Assembly: GCF_003207825.1 (NCBI RefSeq)
Contig: NZ_NKTY01000028.1
Span: 1 to 34,872 of the forward strand
Source of the DNA: Komagataeibacter saccharivorans
GTDB lineage: Bacteria > Pseudomonadota > Alphaproteobacteria > Acetobacterales > Acetobacteraceae
DNA: 34,872 nucleotides
Reading direction: 5' to 3'
Shown here: positions 1 to 8,056 of the stretch, in pieces
Layout: the number at the start of each line of letters is the position of its first letter
How positions within the stretch are numbered: the stretch's first letter is position 1
Translations under genes and position numbers: made by a program
Notes under the pieces: model-generated
The model's input: only the letters and a program-made list of their open reading frames with translations
The model's database searches: none
What the model was told of the DNA's origin: nothing

Positions 1-46
1 GCAGAAGATACGGCTGGGATCGGTCAAACGGGATGAAGCGGCTCAT
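1..46 (-). CDS. Transposase, N-terminal fragment cut by window edge
   Basis: Reading leftward from an ATG at 44-46 gives MSRFIPFDRSQPYLL and then leaves the window. This opening resembles the start of IS1182/IS5-type DDE transposases, which commonly begin MSRF-P-DR-xx-LLPP. Only 15 codons are visible, so the family is a guess from the N-terminus. The bases just upstream (about 60-105) would then be the terminal region of that element. No catalytic residue can be seen. Confidence 0.45.
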   Translation of the reverse strand, partial: MSRFIPFDRSQPYLL

Positions 47-194
47 CGCGACACTCTACAGCCTTACCCCTTCACAGGGTACCCCAACCCGACAGGCTGC
101 TAAGCTATGATATGTACGTGGCGTGATTCCACCGACAGGGCACAGGCCATACGGCTGTAAAATAACGGCAGACATATAGAATCACAAAGTATTG

Positions 195-223
195 TTACAT
201 TAAAACAACGATATAAATATAAC
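195..223 (+). promoter_or_regulatory. Candidate promoter of the hyu operon
   Basis: TTACAT (195-200) and TATAAC (218-223) are separated by 17 bp in an AT-rich stretch, 40 bases before the preferred hyuA start. This is a sigma-70-like match by eye. No operator dyad was recognised beside it. The rest of 47-262 holds no gene that I can support. Confidence 0.35.
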
Positions 224-262
224 TTCCTTCGTTTCATGACATCGTGGAGACCTGTGATAGTT

Positions 263-2350
263 ATGGATTCTGATGCGCGGCTGTCCGCCGACATAGGCGG
301 CACATTTACCGATATCGTTCTGGACGCACGGGGCAAAAGACTGACCCGCAAGGTCCTGACCACGCCCCATGCCCCCGAAGAAGGTGTGCTGGAGGGCATC
401 ACCCTGGTACTGGCGGACGCGGGACTGACGCTGTCGGATATCAACATGTTCGTGCATGGCACGACGCTGGCCACGAACGCCATTATCGAACGCCGTGGTG
501 CACGCACCGCGCTGGTCGCGACGGAAGGTTTTCGTGATGTGCTGGCCATCGGCACCGAAAGCCGCTTTGACCAGTATGACATCATGCTGCAGAAGCCACA
601 GCCGCTTGTGCCCCGCGATCTGCGTTTCACGCTGCGCGAACGCATGGATGCCCGTGGCGGGGTCCAGATTGCCCCCGATGATGAACAGATCAGGCAACTG
701 GGCCTGCAGCTTGCCGCCGCCGGGGTGGAAAGCGTGGCCGTAGCGTTCCTGCATGCCTATGCCAACCCCACCCATGAACTGCGGGTGCGTGACATACTGA
801 CGGATGTGCTGCCACCGGGCGTAACCCTGTCACTGTCATGCGAAGTGTGCCCGCAGGTCCGTGAATACGAACGGACCTCCACCACGGTGGCGAATGCCTA
901 TGTGCAGCCCCTGATGGCAGGCTATCTGGCCCGATTGGATCAGGCGTTAATGGCGCGGCATTTTGCCGGTACGCTGTATCTTGTCACGTCCAGCGGTGGC
1001 CTGACCTCGCTTGAGACCGCACGCACCTTCCCCGTCCGTCTGGTTGAATCCGGCCCTGCCGGGGGGGCCATTTTTGCCGCCCGCATTTCGGAATGCCTGC
1101 ATGAAGAACGCGTGCTGTCCTTTGACATGGGCGGTACTACGGCCAAGATCTGCCTGATTGAACGCAATGAACCTGCCCAGTCACGCATATTCGAAGTTGA
1201 CCGGACCGCCCGCTTCCTGAAGGGGTCGGGGCTGCCACTGTGCATTCCGGTTATTGAAATGATCGAAATTGGCGCAGGCGGCGGTTCAATCGCCCGACTT
1301 GACGCCATGAAGCGCGTTACGGTCGGCCCTGAAAGCGCTTCGTCCGTTCCCGGGCCCGCAGCCTACGGGCGCGGTGGCGCCCGGCCGACCGTGACAGACG
1401 CTGATGTGATGCTGGGATTGCTGCGACCGGAAGGTTTTGCCGGTGGCAGCCTGACCCTCCAGCCAGCCCTGTCCGCGCGTGCCCTGAGTGACGCCATCGG
1501 GACCGAGCTTTCGCTTTCTGCCGAGATGGCCGCTCATGCGGTATATGAAATCGTATGTGAAAGCATGGCCAGCGCCGCACGCGTCCATGCGGCAGAACGT
1601 GGCGCCGTCCTGTCCCGGCATACCATGGTCGCCTTTGGTGGGGCGGCCCCGCTGCATGCCGCGCGGGTTGCGGAAAAACTGGGAGTACGGCGACTGGTCA
1701 TTCCCAACAGTGCCGGTGTGGGGTCGGCTGTCGGCTTCCTGACGGCGCCTGTTTCGTATGAGATTGCCCGTTCCCATCATACCAGGGTCGATGAACATAC
1801 CGATTATGCGGCCATTTCGGCCCTGCTGTCGGATATGGAAGAAGCCGCACGCAGCATGGTGCAGACCGGTGCCGGAAGCGCGCCACTGGTCAAACGGGCT
1901 GCGGCCTTCATGCGCTATGTTGGTCAGGGGCATGAAATCATGGTGGAACTGCCGGACCGTCCCTTGTGTCAGGCTGATGCCCGGGGCCTGCGTGAAGCTT
2001 TCACGCAGGAATATGCCCGTCAGTTCGCCCGTAGCATTCCCAATGCGCCGATTGAGGTGCTGAACTGGTCGGTACGTATTTCCACCATTCCCGCCCCACC
2101 CGTGCCGTTTATCCCGGCGGGCGAGAAGATCACCCTGTCTCCGCTGGAGATACGTCGCTTCTTTGATGGTGGCAGCAATGGGTGGGTGGATCTTCCGGTC
2201 TATGATCGCGCAGGTGCCCCGTCTGGCGCGTTCGTGCCCGGCCCGGCCATTATTGTTGAAAAAGAAACCACCACCTACGTTTCCGCCCGTTTTGACGCGC
2301 AGATTGATGGCAGCGGTAACATCATCATGAACCAGAAGGATGCGGCATGA
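263..2350 (+). CDS. hyuA: Hydantoinase/oxoprolinase subunit A (HyuA family)
   Basis: ATP-dependent hydrolase subunit of the N-methylhydantoinase/5-oxoprolinase family, which opens cyclic amide rings together with HyuB in the cytoplasm. The ASKHA-type nucleotide-binding motifs are visible: DIGGTFTD at residues 10-17 and DMGGTTAK from residue 288, with HGTTLATNAI between them and a glycine-rich GAGGGSIA stretch. At 695 residues it has the usual length of the family. An earlier ATG exists at 236, but the ATG at 263 is preferred because GGAGA (246-250) precedes it, though the 12-base spacing is long, and because the protein then starts just before the conserved motif. The stop overlaps the hyuB start by 4 bases, so the two are translationally coupled. 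Substrate (hydantoin, N-methylhydantoin, 5-oxoproline or another lactam) cannot be read from the sequence. Confidence 0.9.
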   Translation: MDSDARLSADIGGTFTDIVLDARGKRLTRKVLTTPHAPEEGVLEGITLVLADAGLTLSDINMFVHGTTLATNAIIERRGARTALVATEGFRDVLAIGTESRFDQYDIMLQKPQPLVPRDLRFTLRERMDARGGVQIAPDDEQIRQLGLQLAAAGVESVAVAFLHAYANPTHELRVRDILTDVLPPGVTLSLSCEVCPQVREYERTSTTVANAYVQPLMAGYLARLDQALMARHFAGTLYLVTSSGGLTSLETARTFPVRLVESGPAGGAIFAARISECLHEERVLSFDMGGTTAKICLIERNEPAQSRIFEVDRTARFLKGSGLPLCIPVIEMIEIGAGGGSIARLDAMKRVTVGPESASSVPGPAAYGRGGARPTVTDADVMLGLLRPEGFAGGSLTLQPALSARALSDAIGTELSLSAEMAAHAVYEIVCESMASAARVHAAERGAVLSRHTMVAFGGAAPLHAARVAEKLGVRRLVIPNSAGVGSAVGFLTAPVSYEIARSHHTRVDEHTDYAAISALLSDMEEAARSMVQTGAGSAPLVKRAAAFMRYVGQGHEIMVELPDRPLCQADARGLREAFTQEYARQFARSIPNAPIEVLNWSVRISTIPAPPVPFIPAGEKITLSPLEIRRFFDGGSNGWVDLPVYDRAGAPSGAFVPGPAIIVEKETTTYVSARFDAQIDGSGNIIMNQKDAA

Positions 2351-3993
2351 TGGACGCCTCTCATACCCCCGGCAGCACAGAAATTGACCTGCAGATCATG
2401 TGGAACCGGCTGATCACCGTTGTAGGTGAACAGGCGCAGGTGCTGATCCGCACGGCGTTCAGTCCTATTGTGCGGGAATGTGAGGACATTTCCGCCGGTG
2501 TGTTCGATCTGGAAGGGCGCATGCTGGCGCAGGCCGTAACCGGCACGCCGGGCCATGTGAATTCCATGGCGGAAGCCGTAAAGCATTTCATTCGCCATTT
2601 CCCGCTCGAAACCATGCGTGAGGGCGATGCCTATATCACCAACGACCCATGGATGGGCACCGGACACCTGAACGACTTTGTGGTTACGACTCCCGCTTTT
2701 CACAAGGGGAAGCTGGTCGCCCTGTTTTCATGCACCAGTCACCTCATGGATATCGGGGGGCTGGGCAATGGTCCTGAAGCTTCCGACGTGTTCATGGAGG
2801 GACTGTACCTGCCCATGCTCAGGCTGCTGGATCAGGGACAGGTCAATGAAACCCTGATGGCGGTCATCCGCGCCAATACGCGCCTGCCGTTGGATACGGA
2901 AGGCGATACCTATTCCCTCGCCGCCTGTAACGATGTGGGCGCGCGGGCGCTTTCAGCCATGATGGAAGAATTCGGCATAACAGATCTTGGCCCCTTGGCC
3001 GATTTCATCATTACACGCTCCCGCATGGCGGTGGAAGAACGTATTGCCGCCCTGCCCCAGGGGAAATGGACCAACACCATGCGGACGGATGGCTATGACC
3101 ATCCTGTCCTGCTGGCCGCAAGCCTGGCCATAGCGCCGGATCATGTCCTGGTGGATTACGCGGGCACATCGCCCGCCGTCATGCGCGGGATCAATGTGCC
3201 GCTGGCCTATACCAAGGCCTATACGGTATTTGGCCTCAAATGCATCATCGCCCCCGATGTACCGAACAATGCCGGTTCCCTGGCACCCTTCCGTGTAACC
3301 GCGCCGACGGGCACGATCCTGAACGCCCTGCGCCCCGCCCCGGTTTCCGCCCGGCATGTCATCGGGCAGATGCTGCCTGACGTCGTGTTCGGCTGCCTGC
3401 ATCACCCCCTGCCCCACCGGGTTCCCGCGGAAGGGACTTCATGCATATGGAACATTACCGTACGCGGTACATGGCACGATGCTGGCAATACCAACCCGGC
3501 CTATGCACTGGCCATCACCACCAATGGTGGCACGGGCGCGCGCCCGGGACTGGACGGTCTTTCCGCTACGGCGTTCCCATCCGGCGTACACGGAACACCG
3601 GTTGAAATTGCCGAAATCCAGTCCCCCCTCATCTTCTGGCGCAAGGAACTGCGGCCTGGCAGCGGGGGAGAAGGCACAACGCGTGGCGGGCTGGGGCAGG
3701 TCATGGAGATATCCAACACCGAATCTGCCCCTTTTGAACTGCTGGCTGCCTTTGACCGCATTGCCAATCCGCCCCGTGGGCGCGCAGGTGGCCGGAACGG
3801 CATGGCAGGTCATGTCAGCCTGTCTTCCGGCCGGGTGCTGCCCGGCAAGGGACTGCAGGTCATTCCGGCAGGCGATCGGCTGATGGTTCTGACACCAGGC
3901 GGCGCAGGACTGGGTGATCCGGCGCAGCGCGACCCGGCACTGGCTGAAAGCGACCAGACCCAGGGCCTGCTGGCAGACGGGGCGCAGGCATGA
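2347..3993 (+). CDS. hyuB: Hydantoinase/oxoprolinase subunit B (HyuB family)
   Basis: Partner subunit of HyuA in ATP-dependent ring opening. The family signature NDPWMGTGHLND lies at residues 99-110, and the C-terminal third carries the glycine-rich GGEGTTRGGLGQ and GGRNGMAG stretches followed by a TPGGAGLGDP end typical of HyuB. The length of 548 residues is normal. The start ATG at 2347 overlaps the hyuA stop (ATGA). A second in-frame ATG follows immediately at 2350 and could serve equally. The 3' end overlaps the next gene by 4 bases. The A, B and dehydrogenase genes therefore form one transcript; what the third enzyme adds suggests that the ring-opened product or a keto acid derived from it is processed further. 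Confidence 0.9.
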   Translation: MMDASHTPGSTEIDLQIMWNRLITVVGEQAQVLIRTAFSPIVRECEDISAGVFDLEGRMLAQAVTGTPGHVNSMAEAVKHFIRHFPLETMREGDAYITNDPWMGTGHLNDFVVTTPAFHKGKLVALFSCTSHLMDIGGLGNGPEASDVFMEGLYLPMLRLLDQGQVNETLMAVIRANTRLPLDTEGDTYSLAACNDVGARALSAMMEEFGITDLGPLADFIITRSRMAVEERIAALPQGKWTNTMRTDGYDHPVLLAASLAIAPDHVLVDYAGTSPAVMRGINVPLAYTKAYTVFGLKCIIAPDVPNNAGSLAPFRVTAPTGTILNALRPAPVSARHVIGQMLPDVVFGCLHHPLPHRVPAEGTSCIWNITVRGTWHDAGNTNPAYALAITTNGGTGARPGLDGLSATAFPSGVHGTPVEIAEIQSPLIFWRKELRPGSGGEGTTRGGLGQVMEISNTESAPFELLAAFDRIANPPRGRAGGRNGMAGHVSLSSGRVLPGKGLQVIPAGDRLMVLTPGGAGLGDPAQRDPALAESDQTQGLLADGAQA

Positions 3994-4952
3994 CGGATCA
4001 CTCCTCCCGCCTTAACGAGATGCCGGCTGTCATTCTGACTTTTCCCCTGCCGGATCTGGTGACACAACGGCTGGGCACGCAATACCACGTCGAATCCCTG
4101 CTTACGCCAGCGGCCCGGCAGGCCTATGTCACGCATTCGGGCAACCTCGTACGTGCCATTGTGACCAATGGTTCCACCCGACTGGATGGTGCCTTCATGG
4201 ATACGATGCCGAACCTGTGCATCATCCATACGTTCGGCGTCGGTTATGAAGGGGTGGATGTAGATGCCGCGCGGGCACGCGGGATCGAGGTCGCCTATAG
4301 TCCCGGCACGAATGCCGATAGCGTGGCGGATCAGGCCTTCGCCCTGCTGCTGGCGGTCATGCGTGATATCGTGCCCAATGACGGTCTTGTACGACAGGGT
4401 GCATGGCGGCCCGTCCGGCCCGTTCCGCCCCAGCTATCGGGACAGAAAATTGGCATTCTGGGCATGGGGCATATCGGGCAGCGGATTGCCGCCCGCGCAG
4501 CCGGTTTTTCCATGCCGGTATTTTATTACAGCCGCAGGCCACGCAATCAGGCGCAATGGACCTACTGTTCTTCCGTTATGGATATGGCGGCACGGGTCAA
4601 CGTACTGGCGATCGCCCTGCCGGGCGGGCCGGAGACCTGCCACCTGGTTGATGCGGATGTACTCCAGGCGCTTGGCCCGCAGGGCTATGTTGTCAATGTG
4701 GGCCGGGGGAGTGTCATCAGCAATACGGCGCTGAGCGATGCACTGGAAAAAGGCATTATCGCCGGGGCCGGCCTGGATGTGACTGAAGGGGAACCGGACG
4801 TACCTGCAACCCTGCGGGAACAACCAAATATTGTCTTTTCTCCACACGTCGGCGCACGTTCGCCGCAATCTCTGCTGACATGCCTCGATCAGGTCATGAC
4901 CAACCTGCATGCCGCACTGGCGGGACGGTCGGTTCATACACCCGTGCCCTGA
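3990..4952 (+). CDS. NAD(P)-dependent D-2-hydroxyacid dehydrogenase
   Basis: Interconverts a 2-oxoacid and its D-2-hydroxyacid using NAD(P)H. The Rossmann motif is G158-x-G160-x-x-G163 in GILGMGHIG. The catalytic residues fit Arg239 (NVGRG), Glu268 (TEGEPD) and His286 (FSPHVG). The stretch IHTFGVGYEGVD (80-90) is typical of the glyoxylate/hydroxypyruvate reductase branch. At 320 residues it has normal length. It overlaps hyuB by 4 bases, so it belongs to the same operon. The link to hydantoinase subunits is unusual for this enzyme and suggests reduction or oxidation of the acid released from the ring-opened substrate; that is inference. Exact substrate is unknown. Confidence 0.88.
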   Translation: MTDHSSRLNEMPAVILTFPLPDLVTQRLGTQYHVESLLTPAARQAYVTHSGNLVRAIVTNGSTRLDGAFMDTMPNLCIIHTFGVGYEGVDVDAARARGIEVAYSPGTNADSVADQAFALLLAVMRDIVPNDGLVRQGAWRPVRPVPPQLSGQKIGILGMGHIGQRIAARAAGFSMPVFYYSRRPRNQAQWTYCSSVMDMAARVNVLAIALPGGPETCHLVDADVLQALGPQGYVVNVGRGSVISNTALSDALEKGIIAGAGLDVTEGEPDVPATLREQPNIVFSPHVGARSPQSLLTCLDQVMTNLHAALAGRSVHTPVP

Positions 4953-5040
4953 CGGCATCCGGGCCGACTTGCCTTATGGATTAAAAATGCCAGTATGGGA
5001 TACAGGACACGACCTCGAAATAAGGTGCATTGCGGCCACG

Positions 5041-5604
5041 ATGAAGCAGAACCGGAAAAAGGCACAGACCCGCCCGCCTGAAGAAACGTCACGGCAGGAT
5101 GGCATGTTCATTGTCTCCTCCTCCCATCTCGCCGTGCCGGGTGCCGAGGATCTGAGTGAATTCGAGTTCGCGCTGACGGTGGCGAACCATGCCTTTCAGC
5201 GCTGGATGACATGCGGCATGCAGGCGGTGGGCGTGCGCGATCTATCCCCACTGGATGTATTGGTGCTTCACTGCATCAATCACCGCAATAGACCCAAGAG
5301 CATTTCCGACATCCTGTTCATGCTCAACATCAGCGAACGGCACTATCTTAATTACTCCATGAAAAAACTTGAAAAAATGGAGCTTATTTCAAAATCAAAA
5401 GCAGGAAAGGAAGTGTTCCTGCAGGCGACACCGAAGGGTAGCGACGCCTGTCAGGATTATGCACGGGTTAGACAGGCCTGCCTGCTGGACCTCATACCCA
5501 AGGACCGCAGCGTGGCCCAGAGCCGTATTGATGAAGTGGCCCGTGCTTTACGTGTTCTCACCGGTTTTTATGAACAGGCCTCCCGTGCAGCTACATCCCT
5601 GTAA
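5041..5604 (+). CDS. MarR-like winged-helix transcription regulator
   Basis: Predicted DNA-binding regulator of the MarR-related group often annotated as a winged helix DNA-binding protein (COG5631 type). After a basic N-terminal tail, the EDLSEFEFALTVANHAFQRW helix (37-55) leads into the winged helix at about 68-135: SPLDVLVLHCI, then SISDILFMLNISERHYLNYS as the recognition region and KAGKEVFLQATPKG as the wing. The start at 5041 is chosen because homologues as I know them have a short basic tail before the first helix; starts at 4987 or 5104 are also possible, the latter with an AGGA just before it. It lies 88 bases after the dehydrogenase in the same direction, so it is probably the local regulator of the hydantoinase cluster. 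Confidence 0.72.
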   Translation: MKQNRKKAQTRPPEETSRQDGMFIVSSSHLAVPGAEDLSEFEFALTVANHAFQRWMTCGMQAVGVRDLSPLDVLVLHCINHRNRPKSISDILFMLNISERHYLNYSMKKLEKMELISKSKAGKEVFLQATPKGSDACQDYARVRQACLLDLIPKDRSVAQSRIDEVARALRVLTGFYEQASRAATSL

Positions 5605-5880
5605 TAGCCATGATACGTTTATTGAGACAGGGAACCGAAGAGGTCGAGACATGGAAGGCAAAGCGAGAGCGTCACGGAAGCGGGTACTGTCATCGCCCCT
5701 GTCCGCAATCAGATAGTGGGCATCTGGCAGGACTGGCTGCAGGATACGTCATTCATGGAATTCAGGCGAACAGCATGATGCCTTAACTTTCTGCTCTGAA
5801 CGGGATATCGGTCCTGTCGAAAGCCCTTGCGGGAGGGGTTCGTCCCCTATAATCGGATGGGACTGCAGACAGGAGGTCGA
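5605..5880 (+). other. Intergenic stretch, possible unrecognised gene remnant
   Basis: Between the two regulators there is no gene I can support. One frame reads GTVIAPVRNQIVGIWQDW and continues to a stop near 5778 but has no credible start. It could be the tail of a lost gene; I do not recognise it. A strong ribosome-binding site (AGGAGG, 5871-5876) belongs to the next gene. Confidence 0.3.
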
Positions 5881-6558
5881 ATGGCGGATCAGGACAGAAA
5901 AAGGAAATTTTCAGGTCGCCCCGACAGTCGCATGTCGGAAGAACTGGACGCCCTTATCCTGAAAACCGCCACCCGACTGTTTGGGGAACAGGGCTACGCG
6001 GCCACATCGGTCGAACAGATCGCAGCCGTGGCCAAGGTGGGCAAGCAGACCATCTACCGGCGGCACCCGTCCAAGGAAAACCTGTTCAAGACGGTCATTT
6101 CCGAACTGGGAAACAGCTTCCTGCTCGCCGCCTCCCCATCAGATGAAATGGTTTCCAGCGATCCGCTACAGGCGCTGTACAAAACCATGCGGATGCTGCT
6201 TGACCTGATCCTCAGCCCTGAAACGCTTTCGCTAAGCCGCACCTTTATCGCGGAAGGATGGCGTTTTCCGGATCTGGTAAACCATGCCGGCGCCCATATC
6301 TTTGATCCGCTTGAAAAACTGACATGCAAGCTCCTGACCGCTGTCTCCCGCGCGGGCCTTCTGAAGGCGGGGTGTGACCTTGAAGAAACCAGCCAGATGC
6401 TTGCCACGCTCTGCCTTGGCGGTCCCCACCAGCAGATGCTGTTCGGGCGCAGGGTTCTGACAACGGCAGAGGAGCGCGACGGCTACCTTGACCACGCATG
6501 GCGTGCCTTCATGACGGGCATACTGGCAGCCCCTGCTTCCAGCCCGTCCGGCAATTAG
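5881..6558 (+). CDS. TetR/AcrR family regulator
   Basis: TetR-type repressor of 225 residues. The N-terminal helix-turn-helix spans about residues 22-68: ALILKTATRLFGEQGYAATS followed by VEQIAAVAKVGKQTIYRRH and the usual SKENLFKTV helix. The rest is the variable ligand-binding and dimer domain. The start is decided by AGGAGG at 5871-5876, four bases before ATG 5881; the open frame extends further upstream but without support. It faces the leftward efflux operon and converges with its last gene, 76 bases away. By family habit it could repress that pump, but convergent placement leaves this open. Confidence 0.85.
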   Translation: MADQDRKRKFSGRPDSRMSEELDALILKTATRLFGEQGYAATSVEQIAAVAKVGKQTIYRRHPSKENLFKTVISELGNSFLLAASPSDEMVSSDPLQALYKTMRMLLDLILSPETLSLSRTFIAEGWRFPDLVNHAGAHIFDPLEKLTCKLLTAVSRAGLLKAGCDLEETSQMLATLCLGGPHQQMLFGRRVLTTAEERDGYLDHAWRAFMTGILAAPASSPSGN

Positions 6559-6581
6559 GACCGGTAAAAGAAGAGGCTGGT

Positions 6582-6614
6582 TTTTTCCCGGCACCGACCC
6601 GCAGCCGGGAAAAA
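6582..6614. terminator. Hairpin between convergent genes
   Basis: A perfect 11-bp inverted repeat, TTTTTCCCGGC (6582-6592) and GCCGGGAAAAA (6604-6614), with an 11-base loop, lies in the 76-bp gap between the convergent tetR and outer-membrane factor genes. The T and A runs are inside the stem rather than after it, so it is not a textbook U-tailed terminator in either direction; location makes a two-way terminator the best guess. Confidence 0.4.
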
Positions 6615-6634
6615 CTGGCCCCCCCACCCCACCG

Positions 6635-8056
6635 TTACTTCTGTTTCCTGTCCTGCGGGGCGCTGGTGTCAAATCCGCCCCCTATTGCCCTGTACATGTC
6701 AACCGATGCATCAAGGCTGGACAGAAGTGCTGTCGTATGCGCCAGTTCCGCCTGCTGCGCGAGTACCTGTGCGGAAAGCACATCCAGCCTGCTGGAATAA
6801 CCGTGTTCCAGCCGCAGCTGCGTCAGTTCCACGGTTTTTTCGGCGGCTGTTTCCTTGTCCCCGTCACCCTGTTCGCGCTCATGGGCATTGTTCTGTTCAA
6901 GCAGGGCGTCATGCACTTCCTTGAAGGCCGTGCGGATACTCTGCTTGTACAGGATGACCTGCTCGTTCTTCTCGGCTTTCGCCAGTTTGACGCCGCTTGC
7001 CGTTCTCCCGAAATCCATCACCGGCGCCGCCATTGATGCCGCCAGCGTCCATGACCGCGTGGTGGCGCGATAGAGGTTGTCGATGTCGATGTTGTTCACC
7101 CCCGCCAGACTGGCCAGCGAGATGGTGGGGAAATAGGCCGCGCGCGCAAAGCCGATATTGAAGTTGCTGGCGATCAGCGTCTGCTCATGCATGGCGATGT
7201 CGGGCCTGCGCTCCAGCAGGGAGGACGGGATTTCCGGCGGTGTCGGGATAGGGATTGTCAACGCGTCTATGTCCCTGCCCCGCTCCATTGCCTGCCCGAT
7301 GATCTGCTGGGGCGAGCGGCCCAGCATGACGGCCAGCGCGCTTTCCGCCTTGCCGCGCTGGTCCTCCACATCCGGGAGCGCAGCCTGTGCGGCATCACGC
7401 TGCTCGGTTACGTTCTGCACCACCAGCGCGTCCACTGCACCCACCTCATGCTGGCGCTGCACCAGGGCCAGCAGATCTGTCTGGGTCTGGATGGTCTGTT
7501 GCAGGATGTCGCGTTGCCGATCCAGCGCACGCAGGCTGAAATACAGCTTTGCGGTCGCGGCAGCAATAGACAGCCGGGCTGCCTCGTGACCATAACCCGC
7601 CGCCTTCACGCCCGCCTTTGCCGCTTTGCTCAGGCTGGCATTCTTGCCCCAGAAATCCGCTTCATAATTCAGCATGCCGCCGATGAAGCCAAGGTTGCTC
7701 ATCTTGTGCGCGACAGGCAGGTCGTCGTTCAGGTGCAGGCGGCCATAGGCATCTGATCCCGCAACCGAAATGGAGGGCAACTGGTTGGCGAAGGCATATT
7801 TGTACTGCGCGCGCGCCTGCTGAAGTTTCGCACCCGCCAGCGCAAGGTCGTCATTGTTTTTCAGCGCTTCCGCCACCAGCGCGTCCAGCACCGGATCACC
7901 ATAGCTGCGCCACCATTCGCCGCCATCTGGTACGGTGGCGGCCTGCTGCGTGCCCCATTTATCGGGCATGTGCATCTGTGGCCGATGATAGGTCGGCGCC
8001 AGCCATGCGCAACCTGCCAGCAGCGCGGGCAGCAGGAGGATCGGGGTGCGTTTCAT
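6635..8056 (-). CDS. Outer-membrane efflux lipoprotein, NodT/OprM type
   Basis: Outer-membrane channel of a tripartite RND pump, 473 residues. A signal peptide with lipobox LLAGC puts the lipidated cysteine at residue 16, followed by the family's W-x-x-P-x-Y start of the mature protein. The body shows two repeated coiled-coil OEP halves, with ALAGAKLQQARAQYKYAF and LERRPDIAMHEQTL, the latter the usual RPD motif at the start of the second half. It overlaps the permease stop by 4 bases (8053-8056), so it is the last gene of the leftward operon adaptor-permease-channel. The protein is complete and has normal length. Confidence 0.9.
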   Translation of the reverse strand: MKRTPILLLPALLAGCAWLAPTYHRPQMHMPDKWGTQQAATVPDGGEWWRSYGDPVLDALVAEALKNNDDLALAGAKLQQARAQYKYAFANQLPSISVAGSDAYGRLHLNDDLPVAHKMSNLGFIGGMLNYEADFWGKNASLSKAAKAGVKAAGYGHEAARLSIAAATAKLYFSLRALDRQRDILQQTIQTQTDLLALVQRQHEVGAVDALVVQNVTEQRDAAQAALPDVEDQRGKAESALAVMLGRSPQQIIGQAMERGRDIDALTIPIPTPPEIPSSLLERRPDIAMHEQTLIASNFNIGFARAAYFPTISLASLAGVNNIDIDNLYRATTRSWTLAASMAAPVMDFGRTASGVKLAKAEKNEQVILYKQSIRTAFKEVHDALLEQNNAHEREQGDGDKETAAEKTVELTQLRLEHGYSSRLDVLSAQVLAQQAELAHTTALLSSLDASVDMYRAIGGGFDTSAPQDRKQK

